Assembly (NCBI GenBank): GCA_964236695.1
Contig: CAXSFU010000005.1
Coordinates: 23,696 to 87,695 of the forward strand
DNA from: CAXSEF01 sp964236695
GTDB taxonomy: Bacteria > Pseudomonadota > Alphaproteobacteria > Acetobacterales > Acetobacteraceae
Direction: 5' to 3'
Length of the DNA: 64,000 nt
Shown: piece by piece, positions 16,409 to 24,347 of the stretch
Layout: each line of letters opens with the position of its first letter
Position numbering within the stretch: the stretch's first letter is position 1
Made by a program: the position numbers and the translations under genes
The notes under the pieces: generated by a model
What the model was told of the DNA's origin: nothing
What the model saw: the letters and a program-made list of their open reading frames with translations, nothing else
The model's database searches: none

Positions 16409-17266
16409 ATGCGTCGTGACATCCCGCCCTACGACGGCCTGACCCGCCTGGTCCTGGCAGACCGGATCGCGCGCTACTCCTGGAGTGTCGGCGACCACAC
16501 CTACGGGCACCCGAAGATCCTGGAGGAGGCCGGCGGGCCGCTCGCGATCGGCCGCTTCTGCTCGATCGCCGCGGTCACGATCGTGCTGGGCAACCACATC
16601 AGCTCGCACGCCACCACCTACCCGTTCGACTCGTTCCGGCCGTACTGGCCGAACATGACGGACGCCTCGTGCCACCGCGCCAAGGGCGTCACCATCGGCT
16701 CGGACGTGTGGCTCGCGGAAGGCGCGATGCTGATGCCCGGCTCCGACGTCGGCCACGGCGCGATCGTCGGCGCCGGGTCGGTCGTGCGCGGTGCCGTGCC
16801 GCCGTTCGCGATCGTCGCCGGCAACCCCGCCACCCTCGTCCGCCACCGCTTCGACCCCGCCACGATCGCGCGCCTGCTGCGCACCGCCTGGTGGGACCGC
16901 ACGGACGAGGCGATCAACGAGCTGGTTCCGCTGCTGGTGTCGAGCGACCTGGAGGCCCTGCTGAGCGCGCTCGAGGCCGGCATGGCGCCGGAGGCTGCAG
17001 AGGAGGCCGCGCCCGCGGCGCCGCCGCCCGTCGCCCCGATCCCGATGCCCGGCCCCGCGCCCGTCGCGGAGACGGTGTTCGTCCGGACCCCGGTGCTCGC
17101 CGCCACGGCGCACGGCGCGCCCGACGCAGGCTCCGGGCAGGAGCCCCGGCACGACGCCGTCGAGAAGGCCATCGCCGCGCAGATGCCCCCCCAGCCCGGG
17201 CCGGGGGACGGGGACGCCGCCCCTCCGGCTCGGCGGTCCGCCTGGTCGATCCTCGCGGGCCGCTGA
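16409..17266 (+). CDS. CatB-related O-acetyltransferase (hexapeptide repeat)
   Basis: The first about 190 residues form a left-handed beta-helix acyltransferase of the xenobiotic acetyltransferase group: AIGRFCSIA, TIGSDVWLAEGAMLMPG, VGHGAIVGAGSVV and IVAGNPA, with NHISSHATTYPF supplying the catalytic histidine region. Substrate could be an antibiotic, sugar or surface glycan. After about residue 195 there is a roughly 90-residue Ala/Pro-rich tail with no recognisable fold. GGAGGACCC before the ATG fixes the start. Confidence 0.85.
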   Translation: MRRDIPPYDGLTRLVLADRIARYSWSVGDHTYGHPKILEEAGGPLAIGRFCSIAAVTIVLGNHISSHATTYPFDSFRPYWPNMTDASCHRAKGVTIGSDVWLAEGAMLMPGSDVGHGAIVGAGSVVRGAVPPFAIVAGNPATLVRHRFDPATIARLLRTAWWDRTDEAINELVPLLVSSDLEALLSALEAGMAPEAAEEAAPAAPPPVAPIPMPGPAPVAETVFVRTPVLAATAHGAPDAGSGQEPRHDAVEKAIAAQMPPQPGPGDGDAAPPARRSAWSILAGR

Positions 17267-17440
17267 CACCGGACGCCTGGGCGGCAGGACTGGCACGGTC
17301 GAGGCCACGTCCCGCGCTCCGCCAGGGCTCGACTTCGGTGGCAACGAACCAGGCAGGAAGTGCCCGGACAACCCTGGCCCACGGCGGGAAGCCGTAGGGA
17401 TCGGCGTAGCCGGCCCGTGGCGTGGCCTCGGCTGCCGGGC

Positions 17441-17692
17441 TCATACCAGCGACCGGTCGCTCTGCACGGGCAGGACAGGAAGGCCAGGGGCTCTGCCCCT
17501 GGACCCCGCCAAAGGCAGGGCCCTTGGAATCCCTTGCTGAAGTCAAGCCGGTCCAGGGGCGGCTCCCTCCGGTGGCCTTTCCAACGATCCAGGCGGATCG
17601 TTGGAACCTTTGGCCACCTTCGCCTGGCGGGTCTGGGCAGAGCCCAGCCTTGCTTGCCTTCGACAGATCAGGCCCTTTGGCCGCCGGACTCA
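17441..17692. mobile_element. MITE-like element carrying family A sequence, copy A
   Basis: About 250 bp that match, in opposite orientation, the stretch at 23537-23788. The imperfect terminal inverted repeats read TCATACCAGCGACCGG on the left and TGAGTCCGGCGGCC on the right. Inside are the family A core repeats (GGGGCTCTGCCCC and GGGCAGAGCCC) and a perfect CCAACGATCC/GGATCGTTGG hairpin (17581-17604). It codes for nothing. The right end stops seven bases before the stop codon of the SGNH hydrolase gene. I see no clear target-site duplication. Confidence 0.7.
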
Positions 17693-17698
17693 GTCCGG

Positions 17699-18814
17699 TC
17701 ACTTCCGGGGCCTGGCAGCAGTCTTGGGCAGCGGCGAGCGCAGCAGCGTCGCGAGCCGGGCCGCGACCCTCGGCGCGATGCGCCCCAGGCTGTTCGGGCC
17801 GGAGGGGTGCAGCGTCGTGCTGTCCACGCCGAACGCGGGGTCGAGCATCCCCGCCGTGTCGATGAAGGCGACCCTGGCCGGCTCGGCGCAACGGGCGATG
17901 CCGGCCACCAGCGCGTCGCCCTGCATGCCGCTGAACGGGCGCAGCACTGCGATCCTCGCGGCCGGGTAGAGCGCCAGGAGCCCGTCGAGGCTGTGCGCCA
18001 GCGCCTCCGCAACCGCCGCCGCGGCCGCGTGCACGTCGTTGGTGCCCTCGTTGAGCACCACCAGGGAGACGCCGGGGTCCCTCTGCCTCGCCACGTCGGG
18101 CAGGATGCGGCCGAAGGTGGCGGGCAGCGCCGGCACCCCGCCGCTTCCGGCCACGGTCAGGCCGGTGCCGCCGAAGCCGATGATCCCGGCCTCCACCCCG
18201 AGCAGGCCGCGCTGCGCGTAGGCCCAGCCCATCATCGCATCGTTGCGGTCGGTGTCACGCGCCGCGGTGTCGTTGACCGTGCGCACCCCCTCTGTGATCG
18301 AGTCGCCGAAGAACAGCGCCAGCGTCGGCAGCCCGGCGGGCGCCGCGGCCGTGGCCCCGCGCGCCAGGGTCAGTCCGGAGAACACGACCGTGGTGGCGCC
18401 GGGCGAGGACCAGCGGGGCAGGGCCTCCGAGGTCGACTTCACCACCACCTCCAGCAGGTGGTACGGCAGCGCCGCCGTGTCCGCGGGCATCGCGGGGGCG
18501 ATGCTTGGCGCCAGCTCCGCCCGGGTCCAGGGCGACTGCGCGGAGTAGCCGTCGATGCGGACGTAGAGCTGCGGCAGCGGTGCCAGGTTGGCGTCGGTGG
18601 CGAAGCCGAGCGCCACGCTCGGCCCGGTGAACAGGGTGCTGAAGTAGGCGCCCGCGTTGAGGGTGGCGGCGCCGGAAGCGGTCACGCTCCAGTTGCCCGG
18701 GGAGTACAGGATCGCCGGGTCGTCAGGGGCAATGACCGTCCGGGCGACCGCCAGGGGCGAGGCCGCCGTCAGGAGGGCCGCCGCCAGGAAGACAGGGGCG
18801 GAGTGGTTCTGCAT
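17699..18814 (-). CDS. Secreted SGNH/GDSL hydrolase
   Basis: The 371-residue product starts with a cleavable signal peptide (hydrophobic VFLAAALLTAASPLAVA) and has an N-terminal beta-sandwich-like region before an SGNH esterase domain. Block I is FFGDSITEG with the nucleophilic Ser; block III is VVLNEGTNDVHA with the Asn; block V is TTLHPSGPNSLG, supplying the His. Such proteins are periplasmic or secreted esterases and acetyl-hydrolases acting on carbohydrate or lipid esters. The ATG at 18814 gives a normal signal peptide. Confidence 0.85.
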   Translation of the reverse strand: MQNHSAPVFLAAALLTAASPLAVARTVIAPDDPAILYSPGNWSVTASGAATLNAGAYFSTLFTGPSVALGFATDANLAPLPQLYVRIDGYSAQSPWTRAELAPSIAPAMPADTAALPYHLLEVVVKSTSEALPRWSSPGATTVVFSGLTLARGATAAAPAGLPTLALFFGDSITEGVRTVNDTAARDTDRNDAMMGWAYAQRGLLGVEAGIIGFGGTGLTVAGSGGVPALPATFGRILPDVARQRDPGVSLVVLNEGTNDVHAAAAAVAEALAHSLDGLLALYPAARIAVLRPFSGMQGDALVAGIARCAEPARVAFIDTAGMLDPAFGVDSTTLHPSGPNSLGRIAPRVAARLATLLRSPLPKTAARPRK

Positions 18815-18915
18815 GGGCGCCACCGGACACGGGGGATGGACGAAGATCGGACCGCCCTGCAAGGCAGACCCCGGCGGAAAGCTCCTGGCGGGTTGTCCTG
18901 GACCTCGTGGCAGCC

Positions 18916-19055
18916 TGCTTCAGGCAGAAAAGCAAGAGTCTTCTTTTTCTGAAGAAAAAGAAGCAAAAAGACTTTGCCCATTGGACTCCGGGTGCGCGGG
19001 CGGTTCCGGAATCTGATATGTAAAAGTTCTTTGGTTCTTTCTTTCAAGAAAGAAC
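18916..19055. repeat. AT-rich double-hairpin intergenic repeat, family B, copy 2
   Basis: A near-identical copy of 5072-5212: the same CTGCTTCAGGCAG left end, the CTTCTTTTTC/GAAAAAGAAG hairpin (18940-18963) and the GTTCTTTCTT/AAGAAAGAAC hairpin (19034-19055). Both stems are perfectly preserved, while the sequence between them varies. Here it lies between two minus-strand genes, so a purely convergent-terminator role is unlikely. Confidence 0.85.
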
Positions 19056-19111
19056 ATGCTTTCGTCTTGCCGGGGTGCAGCACATAGCGGCTGGCAGGTC
19101 AATGACCGCTT

Positions 19112-20584
19112 CTATCCCGCGAACGCCGCCAGCAGCCGCGCGTGCGAGCGCATTCCCGCGCGGAAGCAGCGCAGCTCGAACTTCTCGTCCGGCCCGTGCA
19201 CCTGGTCGTCCTCCAGCCCGAAGCCCACCAGCAGGCTATCGATGCCGAGCACGCGGCGCAGCTGCTCGACCACCGGGATCGAGCCGCCGGAGCCGATCAG
19301 CACCGCCGGGCGGCCGAACTCCTCGGCCAGCGCGCCACGCGCCGCCGCGACCCAGGGGCTGGCGGAGGCCACCTCGAAGCCGGGCGAGCCGCTGTACGCG
19401 TCCACGGTGACGGCGGTGCCCGGCGGCGCGTGGGCGGCCGCAAAGTCGCGGAACAGGGTGACGACGCGGTCCGGGTCCTGGCCGGGCACCAGGCGGAACG
19501 ACACCTTGGCGCCCGCCTCGGCCGGGATCACCGTCTTGCTGCCGGGCCCCTGGTAGCCGCCCCAGATGCCGTTGACCTCCGCGGTCGGGCGCGCCCACAG
19601 CCGCTCCAGCCCGCCGCGGCCGCGCTCGCCGGACGGCGGCGAGGACTGGGCGGACACGCCGATGCCGGCGAGGAACGCCGCCTCGTCGAAGCCGAGCGCG
19701 CGCCATTCCTCGAGCTGCGCCGGCTCGGGCTCGGCGACGCCGTCGTAGAAGCCGGGCAGGGCGACGCGGCCATCTGCGTCGTGCAGGGCGTCGAGGATGC
19801 GCGCCAGCGCCCCGATCGGGTTGGGCGCCGAACCGCCGTACATTCCGGAATGCAGGTCGCGCGCCGCGCCGCGCACGGTGAGCTGCGTGTAGGCGAGGCC
19901 GCGCAGCCGGGTGGTGATCGCCGGGGTGTCGATGTCCCACATGCCGGTGTCGGAGATGATCGCGACATCGGCCGCCAGCGCCGCGCGGTGCTCCTCCAGG
20001 AACGCTTCCAGGCTGGGGCTGCCGACCTCCTCCTCGCCTTCCAGCAGCACGGTGATCCGCGCGGGCGGGCCGCCGGCCACGTCGTGCCAGGCGCGCAGGG
20101 CCTCCAGCCACATCAGGCTCTGGCCCTTGTCGTCGACCGCGCCGCGCGCCACCACGCGCCGCCCGTGCGGGCCGTCCACCACGGCCGGCTCGAACGGCGG
20201 GCTGGTCCAGGGCGCGAGCGGCTCGGCAGGCTGCACGTCGTAGTGGCCGTAGAACAGAAGGTGCGGCCCGGCCACTTGTTCGGCGTCCGGGCCGTCGCCC
20301 CGGACCGGGCCGGCGTGGTGGGCGAGCACGATCGGCCGCCCCGGGGTCGCGTGCACCGTTGCCCCGAAGCCGATCGCCTCGAGCTGGGCGCGCGCCCACT
20401 CCGCGGCACGGGCGCAGTCGGGGTCGTGGTCGCGCTGCGCGCTGACGCTGGGGATGCGCAGGAACTCCACGAGCCGCGCGGTCGCCGCATCCAGGCCGGC
20501 GTCGAGGTGGCGCAGCACCCCTGCCAGCGCCGTATGTGAGGCCGTCTCCGTGGCAGGCGCCGCGAGGCGGTCGGGGTCGGTCAT
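19112..20584 (-). CDS. M20 family metallopeptidase (dipeptidase)
   Basis: The 490-residue product is an M20 peptidase of the CNDP/ArgE-related dipeptidase branch. Metal and catalytic motifs are HLLFYGHYDVQPAEP, GAVDDKGQ and VLLEGEEEVGS, with DLHSGMYGG and a terminal ELRCFRAG segment in the usual places. It should hydrolyse dipeptides or related amides in the cytoplasm with two zinc ions. Its ATG overlaps the TGA of the TetR gene (ATGA), so it is co-expressed with that regulator. Confidence 0.9.
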   Translation of the reverse strand: MTDPDRLAAPATETASHTALAGVLRHLDAGLDAATARLVEFLRIPSVSAQRDHDPDCARAAEWARAQLEAIGFGATVHATPGRPIVLAHHAGPVRGDGPDAEQVAGPHLLFYGHYDVQPAEPLAPWTSPPFEPAVVDGPHGRRVVARGAVDDKGQSLMWLEALRAWHDVAGGPPARITVLLEGEEEVGSPSLEAFLEEHRAALAADVAIISDTGMWDIDTPAITTRLRGLAYTQLTVRGAARDLHSGMYGGSAPNPIGALARILDALHDADGRVALPGFYDGVAEPEPAQLEEWRALGFDEAAFLAGIGVSAQSSPPSGERGRGGLERLWARPTAEVNGIWGGYQGPGSKTVIPAEAGAKVSFRLVPGQDPDRVVTLFRDFAAAHAPPGTAVTVDAYSGSPGFEVASASPWVAAARGALAEEFGRPAVLIGSGGSIPVVEQLRRVLGIDSLLVGFGLEDDQVHGPDEKFELRCFRAGMRSHARLLAAFAG

Positions 20585-21270
20585 GCCTGGCCTCCGGGCG
20601 ATGCGCCGGGTTTCCCCCCGGCCCAGGCGGGCGCCATGGCTGCGTCCGGGGCCGCAGCCGGGGCGGCGTAGGTGTGCAGGAACATCGCGACCGAGCTGGC
20701 CACCACGCGCTCGACCTCGGCGTCGCTCGGCGAGACGACCAGCTGCAGGCGGCACAGCATGCCGATCCGCGTCTGGCACAGGGCAAGGAACTGGTCGGCG
20801 GCGAAGCGCGCGTCCTCGACCACGAGCCGCCCGGCCAGCGCCTGGCGCGTCAGCCAGTCCGCCATGTGCCCGGTCGCGCGTGCGGGACCTGCGTCGTAGA
20901 ACATCTGCGCCAGGTCGGGGAATTTGGCGGCCTCGGACATGGTGACGCGGAAGATGGTCAGCCCGGTGGGCGAGACGATCATGCGCACCATGCGCTCGCC
21001 GATGCGGTGCAGTGCGGCCTCTGGATCGGTCTCGTCGTCCGCACCGTCGAACAGGGCCGCGATCTTGCGGCTGCACTCCTCGTTGACGAAGGCAGCGAAC
21101 AGGTCGGCCTTGCCGGCGAAATAGTTGTACAGGGTGCCCTTCGACACGCCGGCCTCGACGGCGATGCGCGACATGCTGGCGCCCTCGTAGCCTTCCTGGG
21201 CGAACACCAGCCCGGCGCCGCGCAGGATCTGACGCTCCTTCTCGGGGGACAGGGCCTCGGTGCCGGACAT
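20581..21270 (-). CDS. TetR/AcrR family transcriptional regulator
   Basis: A 229-residue repressor with an N-terminal TetR helix-turn-helix (ILRGAGLVFAQEGYEGASMSRIAVEAGVSKGTLYNYF cut into its usual helices, about residues 15-50) and a ligand-binding C-terminal domain of the AefR-like type. AGGAGGAGAGCGCG precedes the ATG at 21270. It is divergent from the outer membrane factor gene, with a 7-5-7 palindrome in the shared region, and probably represses that gene and itself. The dipeptidase overlaps its end. Confidence 0.85.
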   Translation of the reverse strand: MSGTEALSPEKERQILRGAGLVFAQEGYEGASMSRIAVEAGVSKGTLYNYFAGKADLFAAFVNEECSRKIAALFDGADDETDPEAALHRIGERMVRMIVSPTGLTIFRVTMSEAAKFPDLAQMFYDAGPARATGHMADWLTRQALAGRLVVEDARFAADQFLALCQTRIGMLCRLQLVVSPSDAEVERVVASSVAMFLHTYAAPAAAPDAAMAPAWAGGKPGASPGGQA

Positions 21271-21405
21271 CGCGCTCTCCTCCTGCCTTCCACCCGGACC
21301 GGGTGCGTCACGGTGCACCACCGCGGGCCGCGCCTCGCGGTCACAGGCCGGCCGTGCGCGCCGCACGGATTGACGATCGGGTCGAACAAGGTAGGTTGTC
21401 AACGC

Positions 21406-21424
21406 TGACCGAACCGATCGGTCA
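21406..21424. promoter_or_regulatory. Probable TetR-type operator
   Basis: TGACCGA and TCGGTCA form perfect 7-bp inverted arms around ACCGA. Its size and position between a divergent tetR-family gene and an efflux outer-membrane factor are typical of an autoregulatory TetR operator. Confidence 0.6.
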
Positions 21425-21449
21425 CCGGGCGCGGTGCGGCGACCCAGCG

Positions 21450-23141
21450 ATGGAGAACGGCTGCGTGACGCTGCGGACAGGAGCTACGCTGCAGGCCCGG
21501 CGTGCGCCGAACCTGCCGAGGCTGCCGGCCGGGCGGATGCCGGGCGCACCCGGCTTCGTCCCGAGACGCAAGGCCTGCTTGGCCCGTGCGCACGGACCCC
21601 GGGTGACTGCGGTGCTGCCTGCCGCGGTGCTGGCGCTGCTGTGTGGCTGCACCGTCGGCCCCGACTTCAAGCGGCCCAGCGTGTGGTCGCCGACGTCCTG
21701 GTTCGCGAGCCGGCCCGTCGTCCCGGCGTCCTACGAGGCGAGCCTGCCGGTGGCGCAGCCCGTCGACCCGGCGTGGTGGAAGCTGCTCGGCGACGCCAAG
21801 CTCACCGCCCTGGAGGAGCGCGTCGCCAGCCAGAACCTCAACGTCAGGCTCTACACGCTGCGTATCGCGGAAAGCCGGGCGCAGCTGCGGCTGTCCTCCG
21901 TCAACCTGTTCCCGCAGATCAACGGCCGTGCCCAGTACGAGCGCGACCAGATCAGCCAGAAGGAGGTCCAGCGCGGCCTCAGCGCCGTTGGCGGTTCGCT
22001 GCCCGCCAGCCTCGCCGGCAGCGCCAGCGGGTTCGGCTCCACCCAGGTGCCGCCGATCGACCTGTGGTCCGACGGCATCGACTCCAGCTACGAGCTGGAC
22101 CTCTGGGGCCGGGTGCGCCGCACGGTGGAGGCGGCGGACGCGGCGCTGGAGGCGTCCGGTGACGCGCGACGCAACACCTTGCTGTCCGCCCTGGCGGAGG
22201 TGGCCCGCGACTACGTGCAGCTCCGCGGCAACCAGGAGCTGCTCAGGATCGCGCGCGAGAACCTCGTCACCGAGCAGCAGAGCCTCGTGCTGACACGGCA
22301 GCGTTCCAGCGGCGGGCTGGGCACCGACCTCGACGTGGCGCAGGCGGCGGCGCAGGTCGAGTCGACGCGCTCGCAGGTGCCGCAGCTCGAGCAGCAGGTG
22401 CAGCAGGGCATCAACGCCCTCAGCCTGATGCTGGGCGAGGGACCGGGCGCGCTGCGCGCCGAGCTGGAGGAGCCGGGGCCGGTGCCGCCGGTGCCGCCAC
22501 GGGTGCCGATCGGCGTGCCGTCCGAGCTGGTTCGCAGGCGGCCCGACATCCGCCAGGCGGAGGCGCAGCTGCATTCCGCGACGGCGCAGGTCGGCGTGGC
22601 GGTGGCCTCGTTCTATCCCTCGGTCACGCTGTCGGCGAACCTGACCTTCACCGCGCTGCAGTTCCGCGACCTCGGTTTCTGGAGCAACAAGGGCTACACG
22701 CTGGGCCCGAACATCACGATCCCGATCTTCCAGGGCGGCCAGCTGCGCGGCCAGCTCGCGCTGAACAACGCCCAGCAGCGCGAGGCGGCGATCAGCTACC
22801 AGCAGACCGTGCTGCAGGCCTGGCACGACGTGGACAACGCGCTGATCGCCTATGGGGCCGAGCAGGCGCGGCGCGACGCCCTCGCCCAGTCGGTGGAGCA
22901 GAACCAGCGCGCCCTGGCGCTGGCACGCGACCGCTACGTCCAGGGGCTGTCGGATTTCCTCAACGTGCTGACCCAGGAGCGCTCCGTGCTTGCGGCCCAG
23001 CAGCAGCTTGCCGACAGCACGGTCACCGTCACGCAGAACCTCGTGCAGCTGTACAAGGCCCTGGGCGGCGGCTGGGAAACCAGCTTCCCCGCGTCGCCCG
23101 ACAAGGCGGCTGCGGGGGGCGCGGCTGCCGCCCCGGGCTGA
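21450..23141 (+). CDS. RND efflux outer membrane factor lipoprotein (NodT family)
   Basis: The product is a TolC-like outer membrane channel of the NodT/OprM type. The lipobox LLCGC is followed by TVGPDFKRP, the usual start of the mature lipoprotein; then come LYTLRIAESRAQLR, YELDLWGRVRR, PSELVRRRPDIRQAEAQLHSA and two repeated helical halves. The start is uncertain: ATG 21450 sits just after the operator, but ATG 21537 or a GTG near 21603 would give a shorter signal peptide. No membrane-fusion or RND pump gene is beside it, so it must work with a pump encoded elsewhere. Confidence 0.85.
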   Translation: MENGCVTLRTGATLQARRAPNLPRLPAGRMPGAPGFVPRRKACLARAHGPRVTAVLPAAVLALLCGCTVGPDFKRPSVWSPTSWFASRPVVPASYEASLPVAQPVDPAWWKLLGDAKLTALEERVASQNLNVRLYTLRIAESRAQLRLSSVNLFPQINGRAQYERDQISQKEVQRGLSAVGGSLPASLAGSASGFGSTQVPPIDLWSDGIDSSYELDLWGRVRRTVEAADAALEASGDARRNTLLSALAEVARDYVQLRGNQELLRIARENLVTEQQSLVLTRQRSSGGLGTDLDVAQAAAQVESTRSQVPQLEQQVQQGINALSLMLGEGPGALRAELEEPGPVPPVPPRVPIGVPSELVRRRPDIRQAEAQLHSATAQVGVAVASFYPSVTLSANLTFTALQFRDLGFWSNKGYTLGPNITIPIFQGGQLRGQLALNNAQQREAAISYQQTVLQAWHDVDNALIAYGAEQARRDALAQSVEQNQRALALARDRYVQGLSDFLNVLTQERSVLAAQQQLADSTVTVTQNLVQLYKALGGGWETSFPASPDKAAAGGAAAAPG

Positions 23142-23248
23142 GGCGGCGAGGCGTCTCCGGGAAGATCGCAGAACTGCGGCTGATATCTCTCCACAAGGCA
23201 AGGACACGGCCGGCCGGCGCGGTCCCGGTATCGTCAGGCGGGGTTGCG

Positions 23249-23461
23249 CTAGCCCGGCGCTTGGTCGCGGGTCCGTGCCTCGAGCTGCCGCAGCAGATCC
23301 GCCATCGCCGCCACGAAGGCGGGCAGCACGACGAGCGGCACCAGGAGCTGACCCGAGGGCTGCGCAGTGCCGTCCGCGCCCATGGCCCCGAGCTGCAGGC
23401 GCGCCACGCCGTTCTGCACGTTCGCGCCGCGCAACATCTCTGCGAAGACAATCTCGTTCAT
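23249..23461 (-). CDS. Small hypothetical protein, 70 residues
   Basis: A short protein beginning MNEIVFAEMLRGANVQNGVARLQLGAM and ending in a helical LLRQLEARTRDQ tail. I recall similar unnamed alphaproteobacterial small proteins but cannot assign a family. The upstream GGGGAACGTGCGGGA gives a plausible ribosome site. It is separated from GtrA by a MITE-like repeat. Confidence 0.5.
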   Translation of the reverse strand: MNEIVFAEMLRGANVQNGVARLQLGAMGADGTAQPSGQLLVPLVVLPAFVAAMADLLRQLEARTRDQAPG

Positions 23462-23536
23462 CCCGCACGTTCCCCGATGGATGGCGCGAGCGTAGGGGCG
23501 GCACCTGCGCGAGTCACGCGACCACGCATCGCCGGT

Positions 23537-23788
23537 CATACCAACGGCCGAAACTCTTGACCTGTCGATGCGAGCAAGGCTGGGCTCTGCCCAGACCCGC
23601 CAGGCGAAGGTGGCCGAAGGTTCCGACGATCCCCTTGGATCGTTGGAATGGCCACCGGAGGGAGCCGCCCCTGGACCGGCTTGCCTCAAAACAAAGGGTT
23701 CCAAGCGCCCTGCCTTTGGCGGGGTCCAGGGGCAGAGCCCCTGGCCTTCCTGTCCTGGCCGGCCACAGCAACCGGCCGCCGATATCAA
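23537..23788. mobile_element. MITE-like element carrying family A sequence, copy B
   Basis: The inverted partner of 17441-17692. Terminal inverted repeats are TCATACCAACGGCCG on the left and, read on the other strand from the right, TGATATCGGCGGCCGG. It has the same internal order of family A cores. The internal hairpin arms are CCGACGATCC (23623-23632) and GGATCGTTGG (23637-23646), which keeps pairing through a G-U type change. The right end overlaps the gtrA stop codon, so it may have supplied that gene's last codons. Confidence 0.7.
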
Positions 23789-24189
23789 CGCGTGCGGAAC
23801 ACCACCCGCGAGGCCATTGTGAAGTTCGCGGACATCCCGGCGAGGGAGCCCGCCGCCACCGCCAGCACCGGGTAGTCCCGGCACAGCGGCACCGTGGCGA
23901 CAAGGATGAAGAACGTGCCGCGGTTGAGCACGAAGCCGCCGGCGTTGGACGCGACGAACAGAGCCCATTGCCGGACGGCGCCGCCATGCTCGTGGTCGCG
24001 GAACGTCCACAGCCGGTTGAGCAGCCAGTTGAGCGTGCAGGCCACCAGGTAGGCCACCAGTCCCGCAGCATACAGGCCGATCCAGGGCGAGGCGGCGTAC
24101 ACGGTGGCGGTGTCCCACACGAAACCCAGCGTGCCGACCACCGCGAATTTCAGGAAGCGCTGGGCAACCGCTCGGCGGGCCGGCGTCAC
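23785..24189 (-). CDS. GtrA family membrane protein
   Basis: About 134 residues with four hydrophobic helices and the GtrA signatures FLKFAVVGTLGF, LNWLLNRLWTF and FVASNAGGFVLNRGTFF. GtrA-like proteins are thought to help move polyprenyl-linked sugars across the inner membrane for glycan decoration. There is no ATG; a GTG at 24189 is the most plausible start but lacks a ribosome site. It lies downstream of the OmpA-like gene, beyond a terminator, so it probably has its own promoter. Confidence 0.75.
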   Translation of the reverse strand: MTPARRAVAQRFLKFAVVGTLGFVWDTATVYAASPWIGLYAAGLVAYLVACTLNWLLNRLWTFRDHEHGGAVRQWALFVASNAGGFVLNRGTFFILVATVPLCRDYPVLAVAAGSLAGMSANFTMASRVVFRTR

Positions 24190-24293
24190 AAGGCGGCGAT
24201 GGGGCAGGGCGAGGCTCCCGGCGGTTGACCCGCGCGTAGAGGAGCCGGGCGGCCGGTGCAAGACGCCCCTGCCCGGCGAGGGTCGGCGCAAAC

Positions 24294-24323
24294 GAAAAGG
24301 GGGCGCCTTGCGGCACCCCCTTC
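24294..24323 (-). terminator. Rho-independent terminator of the OmpA-family gene
   Basis: Read on the minus strand, GGGGGTGCC and GGCGCCCCC form a stem with a GCAA loop, followed by TTTTCG. It begins about 25 bases after the stop codon of the OmpA-like gene. Confidence 0.8.
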
Positions 24324-24347
24324 GCGCAGCCCACCCGGAGGGATGGT

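Noticed and set aside
19112..21076. A fused TetR-dipeptidase reading with 654 codons
   Set aside because: The upstream part is out of frame with the TetR gene. The dipeptidase start at 20584, within an ATGA overlap, explains the region better.
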